A DNA stretch of 64,000 nt from Diploptera punctata (GCA_030220185.1 JASPKZ010002335.1:410001-474000); one strand, 5' to 3'; numbered from the stretch's first letter, positions 21,693 through 31,904 are shown. Numbers and translations are program-made. Notes: a model not told the origin generated them from the letters alone.

Positions 21693-22134
21693 GTAAGTTA
21701 CTTTCTACACAATTGAAACTTTTAATATTGTTTTGAATCAACTGACATGCTGGGCAGAGAAGGGAGGGATTGAAGATGAAAATGTAGCTAGACTTATTAT
21801 TATTAACTTTCTTCCTTTTAATTTCATAAATATTTAAACATGCATGTTTTAAATATTGTAAATATTGATGTATTTCTTACTGATTTTAATGTTAAATGTA
21901 CCTCTTTATGGCCATTCTGCATTTAAAATCCTTTAGGGTTGCATATTTTAGTATTGAAATTTTTAAACTGAAAGTTAATAAGAATGGCAATACATTTCAT
22001 GTAATCTTTGTCTTGGTGATTATTTTTTTTATTACTATTATTCCTTATTTTCATCATGTTTCATAAATCAACACACTGGTAGGCTACTGATAAACACTTT
22101 CATATAGACCAATGAGAATGTAGACCCGATTACA

Positions 22135-23650
22135 TTAGAAGAACTATTAATTACTAACCTCTTGTCGTAATAAGAAAACACCCAGAACAGATGAAATTAA
22201 CAATTAATAAAATATGCATCATTATCCCTAATTTTAAGCCTTTTAGATTTATTAAATATATGTTTGGACATGTTCCAGAAGAATGGAAGATAGCAAAAAT
22301 TCATCCAGTATTTAAAAAAGATAACAGATGAATGTAGTAATTATCGAGGACTAAATTCATGTTTAAGATCTATGCCTCCATCTTAAAATATCATCTCAAT
22401 ATTACATTGAAGTATGCTATTAGAAATTCAAAACAGTTTTAGAAATGGAATATCTTGTTCAGACTGTATATATGTTATAACACAATTAATAGAGAAACAT
22501 AGAGAATATAACTTACTAGCATATATGGCGTTCATTGATAGGGTCAATAGAAAGAAATTATGGAATATAATGATAAATAGAGGCATTCCACAACATTTAG
22601 TTAAAAATTATTAAAAGTTTATATATATATGTTGTAATTAAATGTTTAACATTGAGCAATGCAAGCTTAATATGGTATGATAAGAAAAATGCCTGGACAG
22701 GATTCGAACCCGGATCTCTGAGTATGGCATTGTCTATATATATTGTCGGGTTCAAATCCCGTCCAGGCATTTATTTTTCTTATCATACCATATATATAAT
22801 TATAATAAAATATTCATTAAAATGGGTCATAAAACAGCTACAATAAACTGCAGAGTAAAACAAGGATGCCCACTTTTGCCATAACTTTGTAATATATATA
22901 TAGACAATGCCATACAGAATTGGCAAATTGTTTTAACTGAACATTTTAAAATTTATATTTTATTAGATACGTACTTTTTACAAACAATCAGATTGTGATA
23001 TCTGATACAGAAGATGGCTTACAACTGGCAATTTACAAATCAAGTAAAATATGTGAAACTTACTACTTCAAAATATCTACTCTAAAAACACAAGTTTTAG
23101 CTTATCGATGGTAAGAACCACTAAGAGAAAAATCCAATTAGAGAATAAAATAGCAGAACAGGTGAGCAATTTTAATTACCTGCAATACAACTTTTCTGTA
23201 TTGAAAAGTGAAGACATTGAAAACAAAACAAATACATTTAATTATATGTGTGGCACCATAAAACGAAGTCTCAAAGGAACTAGAAAGGAGACACTTTTAA
23301 AATTTTATAAAACAATAGCGGTTCCAACACTACTATATGGATCGGAACATTGAGTCTTAACCAAAAACCAGGAATGAAGAATAGAAACATTAGAAATGAG
23401 GTTCTGAGGAGTGTGGCTGGATATACAATAACAGATCAAAAATGAAATGAAAATATATGAAATGAACTAAATATATTCAAACTATTGGATAGAATTGCAC
23501 AATACAGAGATGAATGGATGGATAACAATAGAATTCCGAAACAGATTCTTCATTACAAACCACTAGGATGAAGAAATGTAGGAAGATCCAGTAAAAGATG
23601 TACAGACCAATTCTGCATGAGATCAGAACAGACCTTAAGGTCTAATCCTT
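22135..23650 (+). pseudogene. LINE reverse transcriptase, decayed, with nested insertion
   Basis: The order follows a non-LTR RT: LLEIQNSFRNGISCSDCIYV and ITQLIEKHREYN (22414-22500), AFIDRVNRKKLWNIMINRGI, then (after the insertion at 22670-22795) VKQGCPLLP and NIYIDNAIQNW, a degenerate FADD region near 22965-22995, and EQVSNFNYLQYN with TIAVPTLLYGSEH of the C-terminal end (23160-23350). There are multiple stops and frameshifts. It is antisense to nothing and lies sense to Doa inside its intron. Confidence 0.78.
22670..22795. mobile_element. tRNA-armed fold-back element, family E
   Basis: The ~42-bp arms pair ATATGGTATGATAAGAAAAA plus GCCTGGACAGGATTCGAACC with their inverse. The inner arm is the T-arm and acceptor 3' strand of a tRNA-like sequence, present in both orientations. 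There is no complete tRNA. It interrupts the LINE at 22135-23650. Confidence 0.7.
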
Positions 23651-24757
23651 GATGCTGATGATGATCACGGTATATCTTTCTTATGACTGGTGATTTATAT
23701 CTTTTTGAAATAAGAAATTTAGCACTTTCTGTTATTTATATACCTACAATTGAAGCCATGACTTTCATAAGTGCACAAGTCCACTTTTTGGCACTATATA
23801 TATGTATATATATATATATGTTGCATTCGTCTCATTGAGCTCTATCGAATGACATTCAAAACAACATAAATTGGATTTTTCCCACTTGCTATTGTGTTGG
23901 TGAGTTTCATTCCTACACAAGTCCAGGAACTTATGTTGTTATGAAACTCAGACAGGCATTGTGTGCGCAGCGTGGCAACACATCATAACAGCACAAAGGT
24001 TTCCACAGTGCCTTGCCAGGTTCCTTTGTTAGCAGTCACCAGCTGATCAGTGATCCGTGTGCTTATAAGGTTTGTTGAAAAGCTAATTATTCTGGTCTAT
24101 CCTCAAATTTTAATTCAGAAATGGATCGATTGTCAGATAGTGATGTGCGTGAAATTCAGTGCGAAACGATTATTGCAGTGAGAGAAAAAACTAAAAACTG
24201 AATTAAAATTATGTAAGGCAAAGGCTCAAAAGTTTTACATGCTAATGAAAGAAAGTGAACTTTTAGTGAACGAAGAAGGAAATGAACACGGCCTCTCAGA
24301 AGCAATAGCTTTTGATTATATGCAAAACATTCTATATCCCTGTATACCGATAAAAGAAATGTTTTATGTGAGGCAGCTGTGGCTGTTTATTTTTGGGATA
24401 CATTCATTCTCTACTGGTGTCTGTAACATATATCACTACACAGAATTGACTGGGAAAAAAGGTTCAAATGAAGTGATATCATTTCTACGTCATTTCATTG
24501 ACAACCTGGACATGAAAATAAGAAACCTTGTACGTATTTACTTATGCTTGTACAGCACAGAACAGAAACAACACATTGATTAAATATCTTAGTCATTTGA
24601 CAGAACAGGGTAGATTTGACTACATTCTTCATGTTTACCAAACTATAGGGCATTCATATATGGCATGTGACAGGGATTTCACTCAAATTGAGTTGCTTAA
24701 ACAAAAGCAAGATGTCATATACACTGCTGAAGACTGGATAGAAATAATAAGGAATTC

Positions 24758-24863
24758 ATGATAATTAAATGAATCGTGATTTTTTCTCGATCTCGAATCA
24801 CGATTCATTTAATTATCATTAATTGAACCTCATAATGTTAAAAATTCCCAAAATTAAATATAT
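24758..24863. mobile_element. Short palindromic insertion with 12-bp direct repeats
   Basis: AATAAGGAATTC occurs at 24746-24757 and 24864-24875. Between them is a 50-bp hairpin (TAATTAAATGAATCGTGATT and inverse) plus the Penelope-like terminus AACCTCATAATGTTAAAAAT. Confidence 0.65.
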
Positions 24864-24897
24864 AAATAAGGAATTCCTCCAAAATTATTAAAGTATG

Positions 24898-24980
24898 ATC
24901 AGGATAGCGGTGTATGGAGAGTTTATGTCCATGCAGCCATGAACCTACAGGTTTGATAGTGCCAGTGAGTAAGTAAGTAA
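24898..24980 (+). mobile_element. 83-bp 5'-truncated LINE insertion with TSD
   Basis: Only the last 83 bp of the RTE-like LINE (same 3' end as 46.8 kb) are present, ending GTGAGTAAGTAAGTAA. TATTAAAGTATG at 24886-24897 and 24981-24992 is a 12-bp target duplication. This defines the LINE 3' terminus precisely. Confidence 0.85.
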
Positions 24981-25409
24981 TATTAAAGTATGTGATGTTC
25001 AACAACCCAATATCAAGAACTATAAGTTGGCGTTCAGCAAGGTTATGGAACCTACTGCAGTGGCTAAAAAACGAGAAGTTGAAAGTGACTACATATAAGA
25101 TTATTGAATACAGATCAAACATTATTACTGTGAACAATAATTCTAGTGGTTTAATGACAGAGACATTCATAGTGAAAGGAAATTCAAAGTTTGCTGAAAC
25201 CGCACTCAAGAAAGCTTATGATAAAGAAAATTTCTCTGAAATCTGCAAAAGCCAGGGACATTTCAAAATAGTTTTGTGTCAGTTTTTCCAGAAAAGCAAC
25301 CGTATTTTCAGTCACTGGGTGATAAATATGGAAAAGAGCGTATTCCTAATGCTTATGAATCAGGAAGTGAGGTGTGGGATTCAGATTAGAATAAGCGAAT
25401 TAGAGTAAT

Positions 25410-25724
25410 TAAACATCATTAGAGGCCTTACTGGCTTTTAAAGTAATGTTAAATTTCCAATAAATGTCTTCTTAACTAAGAAGCCGCCATTTGCAAAGAT
25501 AGAAACAATGGTTTCAAAAGCATTTGGCGATAGGGAATTACAACGTATATAAGAGAAAAATTTGCGTCTAGATCGTAACTCGCCTCGGTAGCTCAGTTGG
25601 TAGAGCACTTGGCCCGGAAAGCCAAGGGTCCCGGGTTCGAGTCCCGGTCTAGGCGAAAAAAATTTTCTCTTCAAATTTAATTTATCTTTCATTGAGAAAT
25701 GTTAAATTAATAATAAAAACATCA
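25410..25724 (+). mobile_element. tRNA-unit element, family A, single unit with 13-bp TSD
   Basis: GAATTAGAGTAAT at 25397-25409 and 25725-25737 flanks exactly one unit of 315 bp. The unit runs from TAAACATCATTAGAGGCCTT to AATTAATAATAAAAACATCA. This copy shows what a complete monomer is: a ~170-bp leader, the tRNA-like segment and a ~70-bp tail. Confidence 0.88.
25582..25655 (+). tRNA. tRNA-like, GGA anticodon (family A), single unit
   Basis: Consensus family A sequence with intact A and B boxes and loop CCGGAAA, in a unit with clear target duplications. Confidence 0.75.
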
Positions 25725-25739
25725 GAATTAGAGTAATGT

Positions 25740-26480
25740 CTTTTTTTTTATAAATAAAAAGTAGATAAATGTACATATATTAGTAGTATTAAACATTGTC
25801 ATTCTTTCTAGCACCTTAAAAGATTTGATTCCCCTATCCATTTGATATTGTAATCATCTCAATCTAATCGTACAGACTAAGTTTCATAACAGCACAAATC
25901 CAACAAATTCATTAATAAAATTAGAACAAAGTACCATATGTAACTTAATTTCTGAATAATTATGACAAACATAATAAGTCAATGTTTGTGAAAATCACCA
26001 GCTTAATCGTCATGTATTTTATGGTAAATCACAATTTTGGGATTGTTGACATAAATATAGGGTGAAGATATCTCTTTTACTCATCTGAGGTTTTTGCCTT
26101 ACAGACTTACAAAATGTTATTTTAAGATAGAAAAATCACTTGAACCCTGAGCATTAATTTTTCTTTCTTAAATTAGATTTTATTCAGGATTGGAAAACGT
26201 TGATTTAATTAAATAAAATTGCAAAATATTACTTAATGTTGTATAGAGTGCCTGGCTTGTAGGTTTAAATTTTAAGAGCATTTAATTAAAAGTAAGCCAT
26301 ACTTCATGAAATTATTGATATTGACTGATACATTAAAGTCAAGCAACCTATTTACGATATATTCAATCAATTTTGATGTAGGTATTCAGCAAAATTTGCT
26401 TAGTGGCATTAAAAGGTCTCAACAAGTGTGCTGTACATTTGCTCCTTCACAAAACCACTTTGGAATACAAGGGTTAAAGC
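25740..26480. other. No recognisable gene
   Basis: AT-rich. A fragment GAACCCTGAGCATTAATTTT near 26145 looks like the 3' flank of a tRNA-like repeat (family F type). Confidence 0.4.
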
Positions 26481-26499
26481 ATTAAGTTAAGGTCTAAAG

Positions 26500-26650
26500 G
26501 TCTTAGTCATAATGGCGGTTGAAAATGAATGACAAGATCATTTGAAAACTATAGTTACCTTGTTTGATAAAACATGAAATATGAGGTAAGATGTTAAAAT
26601 GACTCATTAATTTATTAATTAAGAACCTCATAATGTGTTTCCCAATTTTA
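26500..26650 (+). mobile_element. Penelope-like 3' end
   Basis: Nearly identical to the right half of 16740-16860 (TAATGGCGGTTGAAAATGAA onward) and complete to the outer terminus AACCTCATAATGTGTTTCCC. Confidence 0.6.
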
Positions 26651-26850
26651 ACTTTGAATAAGTTAAGGTCTCTTGTGTTCTGAGCTTTTGTCTAAAACAA
26701 TCTTTGCACCGTCTGAATATTGTTGTCATTAGAGAAAATGAGTCTTATTACTTACATCTCACATCATATTTTGCTCTCTCGTCTGGGATATGTTAATGCA
26801 TTACCCTCATTCTCAGCCAAAAAAACCAACTGTTGTGACTACTGTTAGAA

Positions 26851-27249
26851 ATTGTTTATTTTTTCTTTCACTCACCTCATACTTCATAACTCCTCGCAAA
26901 CCCAGGGTTTCGACATATCATTTGTGACATTCTCAATGCTGTGTCACATTCACAACTGACGTCCAACGGCCTTCTATCCTGCAGACTGACCTCTGCGCCA
27001 TCTGATGGCTGACCGATGAACTTCCAAATCAATCCCCTCTCCTTATAACCGGGTAAGGAGAGGGGATTGATTTGGAAGTTCGTCGGTCAGCCATCAGATG
27101 GCACGGAGGTCAGTCTGCAGGATAGAAGGCCGTTGGACGTCAGTTGTGAATGTGACACAGCATTGAGAATGTCACAAATGATGTGACGAAACCCTGGGTT
27201 TGCGAGGAGTTGTGAAGTATGAGATGAGTGAAAGAAAAAATGAACAATA
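26851..27249. mobile_element. 195-bp-armed palindrome of Penelope-like 3' ends
   Basis: The arms at 26851-27045 and 27054-27249 are almost perfect complements around an 8-bp centre. Each arm equals the sequence that directly follows the GIY-YIG reading frame at 38203-38395 (TTGGAAGTTCGTCAGTTAGC-type text through GAAGTATGAGGTGAGTGAAA), so two PLE 3' ends are joined head to head by their coding-proximal sides. Confidence 0.85.
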
Positions 27250-27477
27250 GTGTTATTTCCTATCTACATAACTTAATACTGTTGGAAAACCCTGTTCATC
27301 CTCTTGTATAGTGTTGGGCAGAACAACCCCATGAAGTAATTCTTCTTCCTTGTTTCTATTTCTCTGAATTCTCTCAAACTAAGACTAAGCTTTTCGGGTT
27401 GTTTTAGGAATTTGATCTCTCCTCAATTCTATAATTTTCTGTCACATTGATAAAAAGTGCAATTAGATGTAAAAAAA

Positions 27478-27478
<1 letters not shown>

Positions 27479-27509
<31 letters not shown>
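27479..27509. repeat. (TA)n microsatellite
   Basis: About 31 bp of uninterrupted AT dinucleotides. Confidence 0.9.
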
Positions 27510-27513
<4 letters not shown>

Positions 27514-27589
27514 TATTACAACTCACAGTGTTATTTCTTATAAATTTTGTATTTAAATTAGGTTAACTCTCAAAAAATTGTTAAATTAT

Positions 27590-28005
27590 CTTCCAGTTAT
27601 ACTATATGGATGTGAAACAGGGTCTCTTACTTTAAGAGAGGAAAATATATTACTAGTATTTGAGGGTAAAGTACTTAAGAAAATTTTTGGAGAAAACTAC
27701 ATAACAGTGAGCTAATTGACTTTTTTGGGAAACTAGACATAATGGAAGTTATGTCTGCGATGGGCAGGACATGTGACACAAATGGAGAATGAAAGCGGGA
27801 CATAGAAACTTCTTGTACGAAAGCCAGATTGAAATACTCAATTGGTATATCGGAGAAAAGTCAAGAGGGAAGTGCCCAATAGGTAAACCAAGAATGAGGT
27901 TAGATGATAATATTAACCATAATTTGAGAAGGTAAATTATACAGGGAATTATTGAAAACGGTAACTTGAATCTCCAGTTTGGTAGTACCAGTTAGTTTTT
28001 TTAAT
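27590..28005 (+). pseudogene. RTE-like LINE C-terminal fragment
   Basis: The + strand reads VILYGCETGSLTLREEN-like code (TACTATATGGATGTGAAACA) followed by the GRPR-type region (CCAATAGGTAAACCAAGAAT) and ends CTCCAGTTTGGTAGTACCAG. It is the same family as 46.8-48.3 kb and is heavily broken. Confidence 0.65.
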
Positions 28006-28163
28006 TAAATGTACAGTGGGAGGAAACACTATAAGGTATTTATATTAATAAATGAGTTTGACAAAATGTTTTAACATCTCACCTCACAAAGTTGCGTGTG
28101 TTCACGATACCAGTTTCAAAAGTATAGTATTACTTCCATCTTCAGTCAAATTCCAGATGAGAT

Positions 28164-28432
28164 TGACGATTTTATTATTAATTTAATACTTGTTCATTGA
28201 AGGATAAATTATATTTTGAAGAGAACCAAGAAGCCGCCATTTGCAAAGATAGAAGCTATGGTTTCAAGCATTTGGCACGAGGGAATTACAACGTATATAA
28301 GAGAAAAAATTTGCATCTAGATCGCAACTCGCCTCGGTAGCTCAGTTGGTAGAGCACTTGGCCCGGAAAGCCAAGGGTCCAGGGTTCGAGTCTCAGTCTA
28401 GGCGAAAATTTTTCTCTTCAAAATATAATTTA
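28164..28432. mobile_element. tRNA-unit element, family A, truncated inverted plus forward unit
   Basis: The TSD-like pair is TCCAGATGAGAT at 28152-28163 and TCCAGGTGAGAT at 28433-28444, with one mismatch. The insert starts with the inverted unit tail (ACGATTTTATTATTAATTT) and, after about 60 bp, switches at GAAGAGAA to a forward unit. Confidence 0.78.
28331..28404 (+). tRNA. tRNA-like, GGA anticodon (family A)
   Basis: A 74-nt copy with T-stem changes (CCAGGGTTCGAGTCTCAG) that weaken the fold; the A box and loop CCGGAAA are intact. Confidence 0.65.
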
Positions 28433-28682
28433 TCCAGGTGAGATGTTAAAACATTTTCTCCAACTCATTTATTAATAGTTTTTTTTAGTTCGTTGCAAAT
28501 AATTATCATAAATGAAATAATTTTGTACAGAAAAGGTCGGAACAGGCAACTCTTGCCTAAACCAGGAAGTGAAGAAGAAGAAGAAGTTTGTAAGGTTAAA
28601 CCTATGCACTGGCTGCAGTGTATAAAATCAGTTATATTTGATATGTGCGTTTAAATGTTAATTGAATGTTTCTTTTTTACAG

Positions 28683-28889
28683 CGGTACCAAAATTCTGAT
28701 GATGAGGACCATCGTCAGTTGTTCGATCTCATATCTCGAATGTTGGAATATGAGCCAAGTTCACGCATCAATTTGGCAGAAGCCTTACGTCATCCATTCT
28801 TTGATAAAATTCCACCACACCAGAGGCTAGGAGATTTTCGAGTTTTGGGCGACGAGGGACGTGAACGCAGCCATTCCCTGTCTCGGTGA
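28683..28889 (+). CDS. Doa: LAMMER/CLK kinase (Doa), last coding exon
   Basis: The exon follows TTCTTTTTTACAG and encodes 68 residues plus a TGA stop. It opens [20 protein letters not shown] and continues [20 protein letters not shown], the C-terminal helices that close the kinase C-lobe, then a short hydrophilic tail ending RERSHSLSR. The HPFF block marks the usual end of CLK catalytic domains, so the protein ends only ~30 residues beyond, as in other insect Doa proteins. The preceding text contains AAGAAGAAGAAGAA at about 28570, possibly a purine-rich splicing enhancer but unproven. Confidence 0.96.
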   Translation, partial: RYQNSDDEDHRQLFDLISRMLEYEPSSRINLAEALRHPFFDKIPPHQRLGDFRVLGDEGRERSHSLSR

Positions 28890-29545
28890 ATGAAGCAAAT
28901 GCTGAGTAAGCGTTAGTTGGGTACTCGAATTATGGGTAGAACGAGTACATGAAACAACTTATACATTTTGTATAAGAAATTGGTTACTTTTTTTTAATAT
29001 TAATTTAAAATTTAATTTTCATGATATCGCATCTTGTAAAGACACAAAATAAGATTGTTACATACTAAGTTATTCGTATTTACTTCAATATCAATTTTCA
29101 CTATACATGTCCGATTTTGAAAACTGGAACTCAATTCTCGGCCTTTGAAATTGTGGGGTGTAATTTAAGCTATTTTTGGCATAAAAAATAATAGTAGGTT
29201 ATATTACGATGCCAGGTTGTGAAGTGTTTTACAGAATTGAGGAAAATGTTTAAAAACCGAGTGATAGTGAGGTTTTTAATTTCTGAGATTCTTTAAAACA
29301 CTTCACAACCTGGCATCGTAATATAACCTACTATTATTTTTTATGCCAAAAATAGCTTAAATTACATCCCACAATTTCAAAGGCCGAGAATTGAGTTCCA
29401 GTTTTCAAAATCTGTCCATTCCTATCTTTTGTCTGACCTTAATATTTCAAATCTAATTTGTTTTCCGTTATATGCTAGTATTATAGATTAGAATGTGCCA
29501 CTCTTAAAATGTACCAAAAGCCTTTTGTCAAATGTAATAAATTTG
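28890..29545 (+). other. Doa: Probable Doa 3' untranslated region
   Basis: AT-rich sequence after the stop codon. The candidate poly(A) signals AATAAA lie at 29536-29541 and 29780-29785. It contains the long hairpin at 29108-29417. The true transcript end cannot be fixed from sequence alone. Confidence 0.45.
29108..29417. repeat. 124-bp-armed inverted repeat in the Doa 3' flank
   Basis: The arms at 29108-29231 and 29293-29417 are nearly perfect complements around a ~60-bp loop. They start GTCCGATTTTGAAAACTGGA and end GCCAGGTTGTGAAGTGTTTT. A related single copy lies near 9405. If transcribed with Doa it would form a long double-stranded stem. Confidence 0.85.
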
Positions 29546-29833
29546 ACCTCTACCTTGTTTTGTCACATTGCATGGAATAACATTAGCATTCATGTGATTC
29601 CTTTTGTATAACAGTACATCTTCCATTATCTACTATTTTTCAGTTGAGATACATATAAATTGCAAAAATATAGTTTTATATTTGTCTGGTGATATTGGAC
29701 AAAAAAGGTTTTTGTATTTACCAGTAATGGAGATTATTTTAATTCAAGCATAAATATAAAAAAATATGGTGAAAATTTTAATAAACCAAAATTAATGAAC
29801 TTATTGTAAATCAATGGTAAAGAGAAAAATGTT

Positions 29834-29907
29834 TGCCTGAACCGGGAATCGAACCCCGAACCTTTAGCTTTCCGTGCTAATGCTCAGACCACTGAGCTAA
29901 TCCAGGC
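29834..29907 (-). tRNA. tRNA-like, GGA anticodon (family C)
   Basis: 74 nt with A box TAGCTCAGTGG, B box GGTTCGATTCC and loop ACGGAAA with stem TTAGC/GCTAA. Short variable region. Good acceptor pairing (GCCTGG with TCAGGC). Confidence 0.65.
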
Positions 29908-30115
29908 TTCATTCCCATCCAAGCAAGAATCCTTCCTTTACCTTTACTATACTGGCCCCACATTCAATTGCAATGAATCATCATTCACAAATACACAATG
30001 AATGGCTTCTACCTGAAGATCCTTGCTTGGATGGGAATGAAGCCTGGATTAGCTCAGTGGTCTCAGCATTAGCACGGAAAGGTAAAGGAAGGATTCATGC
30101 TTGGATGGGAATGAA

Positions 30116-30189
30116 GGCTGGATTAGCTCAGTGGTCTAAGCATTAGCACGGAAAGCTAAAGGTTTAGGGTTCGATTCCCGGTTCAGGCA
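30116..30189 (+). tRNA. tRNA-like, GGA anticodon (family C), inverted partner
   Basis: It has the same sequence as the minus copy at 29834 except at the first acceptor bases (GGCTGG). Loop ACGGAAA is retained. Confidence 0.65.
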
Positions 30190-30547
30190 AAAATTTTTCT
30201 CTTTACCATTGATTTTACAACAATTTAATTATGTTTATTAATTTACTTATTTTCTATCATAGTAATAGCTTTAGCTTCCCAAATATTAATTTAATTAATG
30301 AGCTTATCTGCAAAAAAGTAAACTTATTATAATGTTAAAGTTTTTCTCTTTACCTTGGCATAAGTGTAGAAGACTCTAGGCTTTCTTCCCTTATGAGAAC
30401 TCAAACCAGCACAACTCCTGTAGTTCTGCACAAAGTCACATGGCTATGGTGCAAGACTGAGGCTTCAAATTAGCAATATCTGCGAAAAGAATAAATCTAA
30501 AGAAACATTAGAGGAAAGATTCCTTAGTTAAAATATATATTTATATT

Positions 30548-30670
30548 ATGTGGCACCCCAGGTGGTAGCACAGTTGTGATTTTTAATTATATGATTTTAA
30601 GTTTTGAGCTTGAGATGGGGATGTTTATAATTTCTAATTGCTATCTTATGCACTAAATTTCTGGAATAAA
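30548..30670 (+). mobile_element. SINE S2, diverged copy
   Basis: TTTTAATTATATGATTTTAA, a GATGGGGATG block and GCTATCTTATGCACTAAAT parallel the body of the SINE at 33475-33645 and 39285-39640. Confidence 0.4.
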
Positions 30671-30995
30671 TTTCAAACCCACTTAACTCTAGATAAATTG
30701 GCACATGGGGTGTCAGACAAATTTAATTGATAACGTATACAACTCTTTGTATTTTACTCTCACCTGGACATCTTTTGAAGGACGTTTCCCCATTTCCTTA
30801 TCCAAAAACTGATGTTTTTGATTGTGGATTAGGAAAATGTCTTTCAAAATGTGTTCAGTTAAAGAGTAAAATATGAGATGAAGTGTAAATAACCAATTCA
30901 TTTTCTTTAATAAAATACCAAAATGTTTGATGTTCTTATTATTAATTTCATACATCTCAATGATGGATAAATCATATTTGAAGAGAAAAATTATA

Positions 30996-31069
30996 CGCTC
31001 AGACCGGGACTTGAACCCGGGACCCTTGGTTTTCTAGTCCAAGTGCTCTACCATTTGAGCTACCTGAGC
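30996..31069 (-). tRNA. tRNA-like, AGA anticodon (family B), array B2
   Basis: Consensus family B copy, minus strand. Confidence 0.7.
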
Positions 31070-31299
31070 AAGTACCGATCTAAACGCAAATTTTTCTCTA
31101 TATACGTTGTAATTCCCGCCCACCAAGTGCTTTGAAGCCTTTGCTTCTATCTTTGCAAATGGCAGCTCCTATATTAAGAAGACATATTTGGGAATTATAC
31201 ATTACATTATAAATGCCAGTATGTCTTTTTTCGATGTTCTTATTATTAATTTCATACATCTCAATGATGGATAAATCATATTTGAAGAGAAAAATTATA

Positions 31300-31373
31300 C
31301 GCTCAGACCGGGACTTGAACCCGGGACCCTTGGTTTTCTAGTCCAAGTGCTCTACTATTTGAGCTACCTGAGC
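31300..31373 (-). tRNA. tRNA-like, AGA anticodon (family B), array B2
   Basis: Consensus except for one base in the D-loop region (CTACTATTTGAGC on the + strand). Confidence 0.7.
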
Positions 31374-31600
31374 AAGTACCGATCTAAATGCAAATTTTTC
31401 TCTATATACGTTGTAATTCCCCGCCCACCAAGTGCTTTGAAGCCTTTGCTTCTATCTTTGCAAATGGCGGCTCCTATATTAAGAAGACATATTTGGGAAT
31501 TATACATTACATTATAAATGTCAGTACTGCTTTTTTCGATGTTCTTATTATTAATTTCATACATCTCAATGATGGATAAATCATATTTGAAGAGAAAAAT

Positions 31601-31674
31601 ACTCAGGTAGGTCAAATGGTAGAGCACTTGGACTAGAAAACCAAGGGTCCCGGGTTCAAGTCCCGGTCTGAGCG
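31601..31674 (+). tRNA. tRNA-like, AGA anticodon (family B), at inversion point of B2
   Basis: The first base is replaced at the inversion junction and the A box is altered (TAGGTCAAATGG); the remainder is consensus. Confidence 0.65.
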
Positions 31675-31904
31675 TATAATTTTTCTCTTCAAATATGATT
31701 TATCCATCATTGAGATGTATGAAATTAATAATAAGAACATCGAAAAAAGCCATACTGGCATTTATAATGTAATGTATAATTCCCAAATATGTCTTCTTAA
31801 TATAGGAGCCGCCATTTGCAAAGATAGAAGCAAAGGCTTCAAAGCACTTGGTGGGCGGGAATTACAACGTATATAGAGAAAAATTTGCATTTAGATCGGT
31901 ACTT

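Larger units (their letters stand above)
24121..25405 (+). pseudogene. Transposon-type protein resembling DUF7869 family (interrupted)
   Basis: A start-like MDRLSDSDVREIQ at 24121 soon hits a stop and frame change. The 24239-24583 frame contains RQLWLFIFGIHSFSTGVCNI and GKKGSNEVISFLRHFI, and the next frame has GHSYMACDRDFTQIELLKQK. The order GIH...KGxNEV...GHSYxxxDRDF matches, from memory, uncharacterised proteins widespread in insects and cnidarians that look transposon-derived. Coding resumes at 24993 (ISRTISWRSARLWNLLQW) after two short insertions. The usual Asp/Gln-rich block between is degraded (LYSTEQKQHID). It is not a functional gene. Confidence 0.55.
28020..28490. mobile_element. Penelope-like 3' end interrupted by a tRNA unit
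   Basis: The left part runs GGAAACACTATAAGGTATTT to AACATCTCACCTCACAAAG and contains the minus-strand motif CTGAAGATGGAAGTAATACT. The right part mirrors it (GGTGAGATGTTAAAACATTT, AACTCATTTATTAATAG). The family A unit at 28164-28432 sits in the middle. Confidence 0.6.
29817..30205. mobile_element. tRNA-armed fold-back element, family C
   Basis: The left arm carries a minus-strand tRNA-like copy with flank GGTAAAGAGAAAAAT. The right half has a truncated plus copy (30042-30082) and then a full plus copy (30116-30189) with flank AATTTTTCTCTTTACC. TTGCTTGGATGGGAATGAAG precedes each plus copy and is inverted beside the minus copy. It is thus a palindromic, partly duplicated element. Confidence 0.75.

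Noticed and set aside
24838..25209. A 123-codon minus-strand frame
   Set aside because: It is the antisense shadow of the transposon-type protein and the LINE fragment on the + strand.
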